From positions 33,542 to 97,541 of the forward strand of contig CAIJLV010000183.1 of assembly GCA_903821635.1 (NCBI GenBank): a stretch of 64,000 bases of DNA. The letters run 5' to 3'. Positions 8,109 through 16,455 of the stretch are shown here, piece after piece (position 1 is the stretch's first letter; every line of letters begins with the position of its first letter). Below the pieces are notes generated by a model. The model was given only the letters and a program-made list of their open reading frames with translations. It was not told where the DNA came from and did not search any database. A program made the position numbers and the translations under genes. Origin of the DNA: an uncultured Verrucomicrobiota bacterium (GTDB lineage Bacteria; Verrucomicrobiota; Verrucomicrobiia; Limisphaerales; UBA9464).

Positions 8109-9989
8109 TCAGCGCGGGTTCGTCCGGTAGTAGCGGACGGACTCCAACCTGGCACCCCGCTCAGTGAAGCTCAGCGTGGTGGTCGGCAACCGGACGCGGC
8201 TGACTTCGCGCCAGTTCATCAGGTCAGGCGAGACCTCGATCGCATAGCTCGCCCCTGGCTCACCCACCACCCGCAATTCCAGCCCGTCCGCCGCCGAATG
8301 GCGGATCGCCTCCAGCCCCGGGCGGACGATTTGGATCCGGCGCACCCCCAACCCAGCGAGGCTGCTGTAGAGCCGGAAGTCGGCCCCGCCATTTTGCGAA
8401 TTCAGGAAGCGCGCCCCGGTCAGGCGGAAGCTCGCCGTCTTCCACGTCTGGCTACCGGTCAAGGCCACGGTGGTGGGCGCGGTCGTGTAGGCGCCTTGAA
8501 ACGGGGCGAGGGGATCGCTGCCGTCGAATTCGACCCCCAAAGTGCCCTCAGCCGGGTCGAAGTATTCGACCACGAGCGAGACGTCCATCGGGTTGGCCCA
8601 TTTGAAGGATTCAGCGAGTTGGCAGTAAAGGTAACGGCCCGCATTGGAGCTGGCGCGCACGATCCGGCAGGGCTGTCCGCCCAAGGTGCCGGCCTCTGTC
8701 ACCCCGTCGGCCCAGTCGAATTGGGTGACGCCCTCGGAGCGATTGGTGACCGTGAGCTCAAGGCTCAAGAGCCGGGCGTCGGTGAACGGGCCCACCGCGC
8801 GGGGGGGCACAAAACCCTGCTTGAACAGGTCCACATACTTCCGGTTCAGCGCGAGATATTGGCGGCCAAATTCCCGCGAGTGGGCGATGTCGGTGCCCTC
8901 GTGGAATTCGTTCCACGTTTCGATCATCACGAGCCGTGCAGGCCGGCGTAGAAAGGCCAGCCATTGGCGCTCAAAAAACGCCCCGTCTTCCCGCGGCACC
9001 ACGAGGGGCGTCCGGTCGGGAACCGCGGTGTGATCGTAGCCGGGGCCCAACGACGCCACCCCGGGGTTCTTCAGGCCCAACGCGCCGCCCCAAGCGTAAA
9101 CGGCGTCGGAACGCACGTTCCACGACACTTCGCGAACCACGAACGGGAGGCGCCCGCCGAAGTCCTGCGCGAAACTGGCCTGCAAGTGCTCGATGCACGT
9201 TTGGTCGTGGGCGGTTGCAAAGGTGGCGGAATAAAGGAAGACGACCGGCTTGCCGTCGATCAAGGCCCAGTGCTTCGGTGGGAGGAGGGAAAAATAGTCG
9301 CGCACGCTTTCGTAAAACCACTGCCGCCCGCGCGGCGAGGTCAGGTCGATGCGTTCGCCGGCCGCGTTGAACTGGAGTGACGACGTGTCGTAAAACAGCC
9401 CGATGAAGGGTGGATGCCGGCCTTGATCCAGCAGTTCCTGCCGCGCCTCGACCAGCGGCGGCAGGCCCGCATAACTCCACGGCTGCGCGCTCACGGGCAG
9501 TCCCGGTAGGCGCTGCGACGGTTCGCCCCAATAAACCGGGAGCAGCACGTCGATACCGGCGGCCATCATGTCTTCCAGTTCGCCGCGGTGCCAGGCGCGT
9601 GAGCGGTAGGAGAAGCCCGTTAATGTGGGGGGATGATCCGTGAGCGCGTCGGTGCCATCGGGATTGTCGAGGTGCGCTCCGGAGAAGCTGTCATACCAAT
9701 AAAAATAGGGCGTTAGGACGACTCGGTCTTGGGCGGAGAAGCTGTGAACGCCCGCAAAATCCGCCGCGGTCAGTTGCGTATAAGGGCCCAGCGGCGGATT
9801 GAATTCGTCGGCCGCTGGGGTCGCCGCGCGCAGGTTGGTGGTGAAGTCGCTAGCTAACAGACAAACCGCGACCAACCAGCGCCCGAGCCGCGGCGCGCAG
9901 TTTGGACTTCCGCGCCGGTGTTTACCTGTTAGGACAGTGCGGTTCCCCCGTCTTATGAAGCTTAGCCCCGTTGTCGCCGCGTTATTCAT
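8109..9989 (-). CDS. secreted DUF5010-like (GH99-like) protein
   Basis: About 626 aa if started at the ATG at 9989. After a hydrophobic stretch (WLVAVCLLAS) comes a ~320-residue domain with YFYWYD, YRSRAWHRGELEDMMAAGID, FIGLFYD and ETWNEFHEGTDI. These recall DUF5010 and GH99/GH71-like barrels that act on glycans. A jelly-roll-like beta region and a C-terminal module ending in YYRTNP follow; this last type is common at the end of verrucomicrobial secreted proteins. Candidate acidic residues lie in the ETWNEFHE motif. The start is uncertain: 9989 and 10010 both overlap the first codons of the divergent gene at 9955, and no good later ATG precedes the signal-like stretch. Enzyme activity is inferred from the fold only. 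Confidence 0.7.
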   Translation of the reverse strand: MNNAATTGLSFIRRGNRTVLTGKHRRGSPNCAPRLGRWLVAVCLLASDFTTNLRAATPAADEFNPPLGPYTQLTAADFAGVHSFSAQDRVVLTPYFYWYDSFSGAHLDNPDGTDALTDHPPTLTGFSYRSRAWHRGELEDMMAAGIDVLLPVYWGEPSQRLPGLPVSAQPWSYAGLPPLVEARQELLDQGRHPPFIGLFYDTSSLQFNAAGERIDLTSPRGRQWFYESVRDYFSLLPPKHWALIDGKPVVFLYSATFATAHDQTCIEHLQASFAQDFGGRLPFVVREVSWNVRSDAVYAWGGALGLKNPGVASLGPGYDHTAVPDRTPLVVPREDGAFFERQWLAFLRRPARLVMIETWNEFHEGTDIAHSREFGRQYLALNRKYVDLFKQGFVPPRAVGPFTDARLLSLELTVTNRSEGVTQFDWADGVTEAGTLGGQPCRIVRASSNAGRYLYCQLAESFKWANPMDVSLVVEYFDPAEGTLGVEFDGSDPLAPFQGAYTTAPTTVALTGSQTWKTASFRLTGARFLNSQNGGADFRLYSSLAGLGVRRIQIVRPGLEAIRHSAADGLELRVVGEPGASYAIEVSPDLMNWREVSRVRLPTTTLSFTERGARLESVRYYRTNPR

Positions 9990-11997
9990 TTCGTTGGTTG
10001 GAAACTTCATTGCGAGTGCCCAGACCGGTCCGTTCAGCCCAGAAGACTGGCCGCTGAGCAAACAAGTCGGCAAGCGGGTTCATTATATTGTTAACGACGA
10101 GGGCCTGCCGCCGCCCAGTGAGACATGGGTGGCCAACGAGTTGATGATCCTCACGGGCGGCGATCAAGGAACTGCGGACCTGACCATAGCGGGGCACACC
10201 GGAAAAAAGGTGACGGGCAGTTTCCTCAATGTTGCCGACCAGAGTTTCGGCGAGTGGGCTGATGACGAATTCATCGACATTTTGATCCAAGCCTATGGCG
10301 ACGCGGCCCTATTCAATGGCGCCGGGCAGCCGCGCAACTTCAACTTCCTCACGGGCACCCTACCGGAACTGAACGCGCCGAACGGCGGCCAAGTTCCGCT
10401 CGAGGCCAAGAATAAGAAATGGAACTGGATCCTGTTCCGCATCCCCAACGGCACCCGGGCGTCGGATGGCAGCCGGCTCATCGGCTCGATTCCCGCCAAC
10501 GCGCAGGGCTCAACGACGTTTGGTGGCGTGAATGGCGGCACGATTCGGTTCGAGAACGTCTCCGGTCTCACCGTGCGGGCCGTCGCCTTGGGTGAACTTG
10601 GCGCGTTTGGTGAACCGGAGGACATCAATCAATTCGCCGCGGCTGAAGGGTGCGATCCCGAGCCACTCACGAATTGGGTCGGCCTCGACCTTGCGCAAAA
10701 CCTCACCAACCACTTGGTCGTGCTGGATGACCGCGACCAGACGGTCACCTTTGAAAACGGAGTCGGGCCCGCCAACGACAAACGGCGGGCGGTGCGTCCC
10801 GCTGGCGCATATTTGAATTTCGGGATCACCGACGGGTTCTTGGGCAAACCATGCAACGACCCGCACACGATCAAGGTCTGCGTCGATTATTACGACGATC
10901 CGGCGTTTGCCGGTGCCGAGGTTCGGTTCGGACCTGAAGCCTACGCCACGGACGATCGCGGCGGCCTCGCCCTGGTCCCGGCCGACAAACGGGCAACGCT
11001 CACGGGCTCCGGGCAATGGGTGCGCCGCTCGTGGACCGTTCCCGCCGTCAACCTCAAGGGAGTGAACACCGGAACTCTCACCGGTGGCCCCCGGTTCATT
11101 TCCGAGAATGGCCAAGTCGCGGTCTCGCGAGTGGAATTGGCTGTCCTGCGCACCGGAAACCATGCCCTCGCCGGCCTAGACCCGTTGGCCGCCTGCTTTG
11201 AAGATCCCACGGTTTGCACTGACGTCTGGGGAAATTCCGCCACGCTCGATCTCGCCCAAGACCTTCGGGACGGACTGGAGGTCGGCACCAGCAGCGGCGA
11301 CCAAGAGATGGTGGTTGCGGAAGCCGGCCCCGCCTCCGACCGCCGCCTCGCCGTCCGCCCGGCGCGGGACGACGGCACGCCCGGCTTGTCGCATCAGTAT
11401 CTCAATTTCTCCATCCTGGAGGAGCGCTTTGGCCCGTCCTCGCAGCCGCCCGCCCGCCTCGCCATGTGCGTCACCTATTACGATGACCCGGCGCTGGTTG
11501 GAGCGCGGTTCAAGCCCGAGGTTTACAGCACCGAGCGCAACGGCGTCTCCGCCCTTGGCTTCACCCCGGACAGCTATTTCGTAACCCTGGAAGGCACCGA
11601 CCGCTGGCGCGAAGCCTACTGGGAAATCCCGGACGTGAAGTTCAACGGCGTGAATCAGGGTCCCCAGGCCGCCGCGCGTTTTGTGCTGAACGACAAGATC
11701 TTCGTCACCAGCGTCCGCTACGCCGTCATCCGCCCCTGCGGGCCCAACGCGGATCAAAACCTCCTCGCCGCCTGCCAGCCAGTGGCAGCCCCGGTCCTGA
11801 CGATCGCGCTCGGCACCGACAACCTGATCGTCGTCACTTGGTCCGCGGCGGTCGAAGGCTTCAGCTTGGAAGCCACGGCCGACTCGGCGGCGCCCGCTTG
11901 GCAGGCGGTCAACCTAGTGCCCGTGGTTGAAGGCACCCAGCGCGTCGCGCGACTGCCAATTGGCCCGACGACCTTCTACCGGCTCGCCAAACCCTAA
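9955..11997 (+). CDS. secreted two-repeat protein of unknown function
   Basis: The 680-aa protein starts at an ATG giving a clear signal peptide (MKLSPVVAALFISLVGNFIA, cleavage near SAQ). After an N-terminal part of about 230 residues there are two related modules. Each runs from an LDLAQ segment through an AVRPA/YLNF block to CVDYYDDPA or CVTYYDDPA, then an FNGVN or LKGVN block. The protein ends with a short module finishing FYRLAKP, the typical C-terminal element of secreted verrucomicrobial proteins. I do not recognise a named family. It is divergent from the DUF5010-like gene with essentially no intergenic space, so the two may share control. A role at the cell surface or in carbohydrate handling is only a guess. 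Confidence 0.75.
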   Translation: MKLSPVVAALFISLVGNFIASAQTGPFSPEDWPLSKQVGKRVHYIVNDEGLPPPSETWVANELMILTGGDQGTADLTIAGHTGKKVTGSFLNVADQSFGEWADDEFIDILIQAYGDAALFNGAGQPRNFNFLTGTLPELNAPNGGQVPLEAKNKKWNWILFRIPNGTRASDGSRLIGSIPANAQGSTTFGGVNGGTIRFENVSGLTVRAVALGELGAFGEPEDINQFAAAEGCDPEPLTNWVGLDLAQNLTNHLVVLDDRDQTVTFENGVGPANDKRRAVRPAGAYLNFGITDGFLGKPCNDPHTIKVCVDYYDDPAFAGAEVRFGPEAYATDDRGGLALVPADKRATLTGSGQWVRRSWTVPAVNLKGVNTGTLTGGPRFISENGQVAVSRVELAVLRTGNHALAGLDPLAACFEDPTVCTDVWGNSATLDLAQDLRDGLEVGTSSGDQEMVVAEAGPASDRRLAVRPARDDGTPGLSHQYLNFSILEERFGPSSQPPARLAMCVTYYDDPALVGARFKPEVYSTERNGVSALGFTPDSYFVTLEGTDRWREAYWEIPDVKFNGVNQGPQAAARFVLNDKIFVTSVRYAVIRPCGPNADQNLLAACQPVAAPVLTIALGTDNLIVVTWSAAVEGFSLEATADSAAPAWQAVNLVPVVEGTQRVARLPIGPTTFYRLAKP

Positions 11998-12017
11998 ATC
12001 GCCGCCGCGACTTCTGG

Positions 12018-12048
12018 CTTCGGTCGGACCGGATCGGTCCGGCCGAAG
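12018..12048. terminator. strong inverted repeat between convergent genes
   Basis: Arms of 14 bases with one mismatch (12018-12031 and 12035-12048) flank a 3-base loop between two convergent genes. There is no clear T tract, so it is probably a bidirectional stop or mRNA end structure. Confidence 0.5.
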
Positions 12049-12100
12049 TAATTTCCCGCGATGCGTCCCCGCTCGCTGGCCGTGGGGCACGGGCAGATCG

Positions 12101-12922
12101 TCAATTCAGCACCGAGGTCCGCTCTTGAATCCATTGCAGGTCGCGGCTTCGGGGCGCGGCGAGGTTATGATCGATGCGCTGGCCCATCGTCGCCTTGCGA
12201 AAGGTTTTTGGATCAAACCAACGGTGGGCCTCGACGTGGCCATCGGTGAAGGCGACCACGCCCCCGCGGTTGTGGTGGGTCGCCGGCAAATGGAAAAATT
12301 GCTCATTGGCATTGCCCGGCATGAGCACGACGAAGGCGGGGGTGCACAGGCTCTGCGGGGTCAGGTCCTGCGTCAAAAACGTCGCCGCCGGAGCCGCCAC
12401 ATCACTCGCTTTTCGGAAGGCTCGGTAACGGGTTGAAAGCCGATTCCGCATGTCGGCGTTTGGGCCGAGATAGAGGTTCATCGAATAGCTGCGCACCTGG
12501 GGAACGGGGCGTCCCCGATTGAGCACCACAGTGGCCTTGTCCGCCGGACATTTATAAACGTCCTTGGCAGTTAGATACGGGGCAAAGGCGGCGTGGCGGC
12601 GGTCCACGAGGTAGGCGACGTTCGTGAAAGCACTGGCAAAACTATGATAACCGCCCAGCACCCAAAGTTTTTGCCCCGTGGTCGCCGCGGAATCCACCTC
12701 CCCGTTGGCCACGAGAGCGTCCGCGGAGTCCCCACTGTAAAGCGTCGCGGTGAGCGCCAGTTGCCGCTGGTTGTTCAGGCACTTGATGCGCAGGGCCTGC
12801 TGTTTCGCGCCGCTCAAGGCGGGCAACAACAGGCCGGCGAGCACGGCAATGATGGCGATGACCACCAGGAGCTCAATCAGGGTAAAGCCACCCGACCAAG
12901 GGCGGCGTATCCGGGGGAACAT
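12101..12922 (-). CDS. prepilin-type N-terminal methylation domain protein (H-X9-DG)
   Basis: The 273-aa protein has a type IV pilin-like leader: [19 protein letters not shown], with cleavage expected after the G of GF and the conserved E five residues into the mature form. The C-terminus carries [13 protein letters not shown], the H-X9-DG motif seen in the huge DUF1559-like pseudopilin families of Planctomycetes and Verrucomicrobia. These proteins are processed by a prepilin peptidase and held in the inner membrane by the N-terminal helix; their exact task is mostly unknown. It is a single gene here, not in a pilus or secretion operon. It converges with the 680-aa gene, and the cNMP-binding gene diverges from it. 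Confidence 0.9.
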   Translation of the reverse strand: MFPRIRRPWSGGFTLIELLVVIAIIAVLAGLLLPALSGAKQQALRIKCLNNQRQLALTATLYSGDSADALVANGEVDSAATTGQKLWVLGGYHSFASAFTNVAYLVDRRHAAFAPYLTAKDVYKCPADKATVVLNRGRPVPQVRSYSMNLYLGPNADMRNRLSTRYRAFRKASDVAAPAATFLTQDLTPQSLCTPAFVVLMPGNANEQFFHLPATHHNRGGVVAFTDGHVEAHRWFDPKTFRKATMGQRIDHNLAAPRSRDLQWIQERTSVLN

Positions 12923-13039
12923 TATGCGGGGAGTTCGCCACGGTTTCGCTGGCTTTGCACGCCCGATTCAGCGGCCCCGCCGCGCAAGTCCGCCGCAAAC
13001 ATCCTTCCGCCGACGTGGGCTGGCCGCTAATGCTTGGCC

Positions 13040-13900
13040 ATGCGACCGGAAGCCGAACTGCTGAAGGGTGTGTCCCTGTTTCATTTCCTCGATGACCAAG
13101 AACGCACGGCGCTGGCCGGGCAGTTGGAAGTCGTGCAGTTCGCGGCGGGTGAAACCGTGTTTCAGGTCGGCGATCCCGGCGAGGCGCTCTACGTGATCCG
13201 CTCCGGCGCGGTCGAAGCCTCCCTGAAAAATAACACCGGCGAACGTCTCGTGCTCGAAACCGTGTCGCCCGGCGGGTTCATCGGCGAAATCTCCCTGCTC
13301 GATGGCGGCCCCCGCAGCGCGACAGTTGTCGCCACGGAAGCCACGGAAGCCCTCCGGCTGGATCGGGCCGGATTGGAAAAATTTCTCGGGCTTCGCCCGC
13401 AGGCCGCCATGGATCTATTGGCCGCCATGGGGCGGCGAATGCGTTTCAGCTCCGAACGACTCCGCCACACGGCCACCCGCAACGTGAACGAAGAAGTGGC
13501 AGACCGACGCACCGCGGTGCAAAAGGCCGCCGACTGGATCGCGGAGTTCGCCGGTAGCATCACCTTCCTGCTGCTGCACGTCGTCTGGTTCGGCGTGTGG
13601 CTGAGTCTGAATGCCGTGAAGCTGCCCGGCATTCCGCAGTGGGACCCGTTCCCGTTTGGCTTCCTCACCCTGACCGTGTCGCTGGAGGCCATTTTCCTCT
13701 CCGTATTTGTCCTCCTAAGCCAGAACCGCCAAGCCGCCAAAGATCGGGTCCGCTCCGACATCGAGTATGACGTCAACCTGAAGGCCGAACTCGAAATCGT
13801 GAACCTCCACGAGAAGATGGACCGCCTGACCGCCGACGTGTTGCACCGGTTGGAAAAACTGCGCCAAGAAGGCCGCAAAGACGGCGCTGCCCACGGCTGA
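13040..13900 (+). CDS. cyclic nucleotide-binding domain / DUF1003 membrane protein
   Basis: This 286-aa protein has a cNMP-binding beta-roll at about residues 8-125, with GEISLLDGGPRSATVVA as the phosphate-binding cassette equivalent. A linker leads to a DUF1003 unit with two membrane helices (ITFLLLHVVWFGVWLSL and a second around residues 205-230). The DUF1003 hallmark SQNRQAAKDR and a helical, coiled-coil-prone tail follow. The ATG at 13040 is preferred to a TTG two codons earlier. The fusion suggests a membrane protein gated or tuned by a cyclic nucleotide, but DUF1003 has no settled function. No cyclase is encoded nearby. It is transcribed alone. Confidence 0.85.
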   Translation: MRPEAELLKGVSLFHFLDDQERTALAGQLEVVQFAAGETVFQVGDPGEALYVIRSGAVEASLKNNTGERLVLETVSPGGFIGEISLLDGGPRSATVVATEATEALRLDRAGLEKFLGLRPQAAMDLLAAMGRRMRFSSERLRHTATRNVNEEVADRRTAVQKAADWIAEFAGSITFLLLHVVWFGVWLSLNAVKLPGIPQWDPFPFGFLTLTVSLEAIFLSVFVLLSQNRQAAKDRVRSDIEYDVNLKAELEIVNLHEKMDRLTADVLHRLEKLRQEGRKDGAAHG

Positions 13901-13930
13901 CTCGCCGGCCAGCCCCCACTGGGCTCCCTG

Positions 13931-14016
13931 CTTCCCGTCTTTCCCGGGTCATCCTGGCCTGCTTAGCTCGTCCACAAATCATGCCTTGGGCGCAGCATAA
14001 TGATCGGTTGGGCAAT
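13931..14016 (+). repeat. duplicated lctP promoter/start region, copy 1
   Basis: By hand, 63 of 86 bases match 16370-16455 without a gap: 34 of 50 before the ATG and 29 of 36 after it. The matching part includes the 13-mer GGCCTGCTTAGCT exactly 12 bases before each ATG. It encodes MPWAQ and LGN in the same register as the lactate permease start. Confidence 0.75.
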
Positions 14017-16329
14017 TTATCGGCCGTCCCCTCGGCGGCGGGCCGCCGTTGGCCGTGGCTGGCCTCGGGACTGAGCCTGCTCTTGGGTTTGAACCTGGGG
14101 TGGCCTCGAAGCCAAGCTGCGGATACCCAAGCGCCCGCGCCCGGAGCCGGTGGCTTGCGGCCCCCCGCCAGCACCCGCCGCATGGTGGAACGGTTGGCCC
14201 AGATTCGGGAATCCGCCGACCCCAGCACCCTGTCCAACATGAATGAACGCTACGCCGCGCAACTGCGGCGGCAGCGGGACGGACAGACCCAACCCAAGCC
14301 GCGGGTCATGCTCGGTTATCAACTCGCGATCCAGTTGCTCAAGGCAGGTCACACCGAAGACGCGCTGGCGGAATTTCAGGCGATGGAAGCCGCGTTGCCC
14401 GCCGCCGGCCTCGCCTTGGATGCGCAACGGCGCATCGAACTGCGGATCCTTCGGGCCACGGCCTACCTCCGGCTGGGCGAGCAGGAAAACTGCCTCGCCA
14501 ACCACCACGCCGAGTCGTGTCTCTTTCCCCTCCGGCCGGCGGCCTATCACGCGCTCCCCCGCGGCTCCCGGGGCGCCCTCAAGCTGCTCGGTGAACAACT
14601 CCAAGAATTCCCCGGCGATCCCGGCGCCCGTTGGCTGCTGAACCTCGCCCACATGACCTTGGGCGAATACCCGGACAAGGTGCCCATCGCCTGGCGTATC
14701 CCGCCCCAAGTGTTGGCCTCGGAATACGAACTACCGCGGTTCCCGAACGTTGCCGGCGCGCTGGGGGTGGATGTGGACGACCTCGCGGGCGGTTGCATCC
14801 TCGACGACTTCGACCAAGACGGATTCATCGACCTCGTGGCGTCGGCCTGGGGCTTGGACGGTCAACTGCGTTACTTCCGCAATGACGGTGGGGGCACCTT
14901 CACCGAACGCACGACTGAAGCCGGCTTACTTGGTCTGATGGACAGCCTAAACATCCAGCAGACCGACTACAACAACGATGGCCGACCTGACATCTGGGTG
15001 CTGCGCGGCGCCTGGCAGCGGCGGGCGGGGCGCATTCCCAATTCGCTCCTCCGGAACAACGGCGACGGCACTTTCACCGACGTGACCGAGGAGACTGGAC
15101 TGCTGAGTTTGCATGCGACGCAGACTTCGGCGTGGGCGGATTTCGATGGCGACGGCTGGCTCGACCTGTTCATCGGCAACGAGTCCACCGAGCCAGCCGA
15201 CCCCGACCGTTGCGAACTGTTCCGCAACAATCGGGATGGCACCTTCACCGAATGCGCGGCGGCGAGCGGCCTCGCCGTGGCCCGCTACGTGAAGGGGGTA
15301 GCCTGCGGCGATTACGACAACGACGGCCGGCCCGACCTTTACCTCTCCTGTTTGGACGGTCCGAACCTGCTGTTTCACAATGACGTTTCCCCGGCCAGTC
15401 CCGGCGGGTGGAAGTTTACCGAAGTCGGGCGCCAAGCTGGCGTGACCGAACCGCTCCACAGCTTCACCACCTGGTTCTTTGATTATGACAACGACGGTTG
15501 GGAAGACCTGTTTGTCGCCGGTTATTCGATCCGCAATGTGGGCGATGTCGCGGCGGATTACCTCGGCCTGCCGCACACCGGCGAGCTGCCCCGACTCTAC
15601 CGCAACAACCGCGATGGCACGTTCTCCAATGTGACGGTCGCGGCCCACCTCAACCGGCTATGCTTGGCGATGGGCGCCAACTTCGGTGATCTCGACAACG
15701 ACGGGTGGCTTGATTTCTACCTCGGGACCGGCGACCCGGAGTTACCCACCTTGGTGCCGAACCGGATGTTCCGGAACGCAGGCGGAAAACTGTTTCAGGA
15801 AGTGACGACAGCCACCGGCACCGGCCAACTCCAAAAGGGGCACGGAGTCGGCTTTGCCGATCTTGATCACGACGGCGATCAAGACCTCTACGCGGTGATC
15901 GGCGGTGCCTTCTCCGGGGACAACTACCGCAACTGCCTGTTCTTGAATCCCGGCCCGCCCCACCACTGGCTGAAGCTGATACTGGAGGGAGTCCGTTCCA
16001 ATCGCGCGGCCCTCGGCGCCCGCCTCAAAGTCACGGTGCAAACCCCGACTGGCCCCCGGGATATCCACCGCACCGTGAGCAGCGGCGGCAGCTTCGGTTC
16101 CAACCCGCTGCGCCAGGAAATTGGGCTGGGGAACGCCACGGCCGTCACCCAGGTGGAAGTCTTCTGGCCCGCCTCGGGACAGCGGCAGGTGCTGAGCGGA
16201 CTCGCCCTCGACCACGCCTATCAAGTGCGCGAAGGCAGTGCCCAAGCGGTTGCCTGGGCGCTCCAGACGTTCCAGTTCGACCCGGCCGCCAAGCGGGTTC
16301 ATCAGCGCTCCAAGCCCGCTCGGCCTTGA
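13981..16329 (+). CDS. CRTAC1-type FG-GAP/VCBS protein with ASPIC/UnbV domain
   Basis: A 782-aa exported protein. Residues about 75-215 look like TPR helices. A beta-propeller with several Ca-binding FG-GAP/VCBS loops follows (DFDQDGFIDLV, DYNNDGRPDIWV, DFDGDGWLDLFIGN, DYDNDGRPDLYL, DYDNDGWEDLFVAGY, DLDNDGWLDFYLGTG, DLDHDGDQDLY). The C-terminus is an ASPIC/UnbV module (LGARLKV, SGGSFGS, VEVFWPASG). The family is common in Planctomycetes and Verrucomicrobia and likely acts in binding outside the cytoplasm. The first ~12 residues copy the start of the lactate permease encoded downstream. The signal helix only begins around residue 24 (WPWLASGLSLLLGLNLGW), so the n-region is unusually long. A TTG at 14008 would give a more ordinary signal peptide. 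Confidence 0.85.
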   Translation: MPWAQHNDRLGNLSAVPSAAGRRWPWLASGLSLLLGLNLGWPRSQAADTQAPAPGAGGLRPPASTRRMVERLAQIRESADPSTLSNMNERYAAQLRRQRDGQTQPKPRVMLGYQLAIQLLKAGHTEDALAEFQAMEAALPAAGLALDAQRRIELRILRATAYLRLGEQENCLANHHAESCLFPLRPAAYHALPRGSRGALKLLGEQLQEFPGDPGARWLLNLAHMTLGEYPDKVPIAWRIPPQVLASEYELPRFPNVAGALGVDVDDLAGGCILDDFDQDGFIDLVASAWGLDGQLRYFRNDGGGTFTERTTEAGLLGLMDSLNIQQTDYNNDGRPDIWVLRGAWQRRAGRIPNSLLRNNGDGTFTDVTEETGLLSLHATQTSAWADFDGDGWLDLFIGNESTEPADPDRCELFRNNRDGTFTECAAASGLAVARYVKGVACGDYDNDGRPDLYLSCLDGPNLLFHNDVSPASPGGWKFTEVGRQAGVTEPLHSFTTWFFDYDNDGWEDLFVAGYSIRNVGDVAADYLGLPHTGELPRLYRNNRDGTFSNVTVAAHLNRLCLAMGANFGDLDNDGWLDFYLGTGDPELPTLVPNRMFRNAGGKLFQEVTTATGTGQLQKGHGVGFADLDHDGDQDLYAVIGGAFSGDNYRNCLFLNPGPPHHWLKLILEGVRSNRAALGARLKVTVQTPTGPRDIHRTVSSGGSFGSNPLRQEIGLGNATAVTQVEVFWPASGQRQVLSGLALDHAYQVREGSAQAVAWALQTFQFDPAAKRVHQRSKPARP

Positions 16330-16369
16330 CTGACTAAGACCACTCCCGCCTGCGGGCGCCGGGCGCTGG

Positions 16370-16455
16370 CTTCCCGACTTCCCGTGGCCAGTGCGGCCTG
16401 CTTAGCTGGGGCCCTGACCATGCCGTGGGCGCAAAATTACGATCCGTTGGGGAAT
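16370..16455 (+). repeat. duplicated lctP promoter/start region, copy 2 (native)
   Basis: This is the counterpart of 13931-14016 and covers the lactate permease upstream region and its first 12 codons. Both copies place the ATG exactly 50 bases after a CTTCCCG block. Confidence 0.75.
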
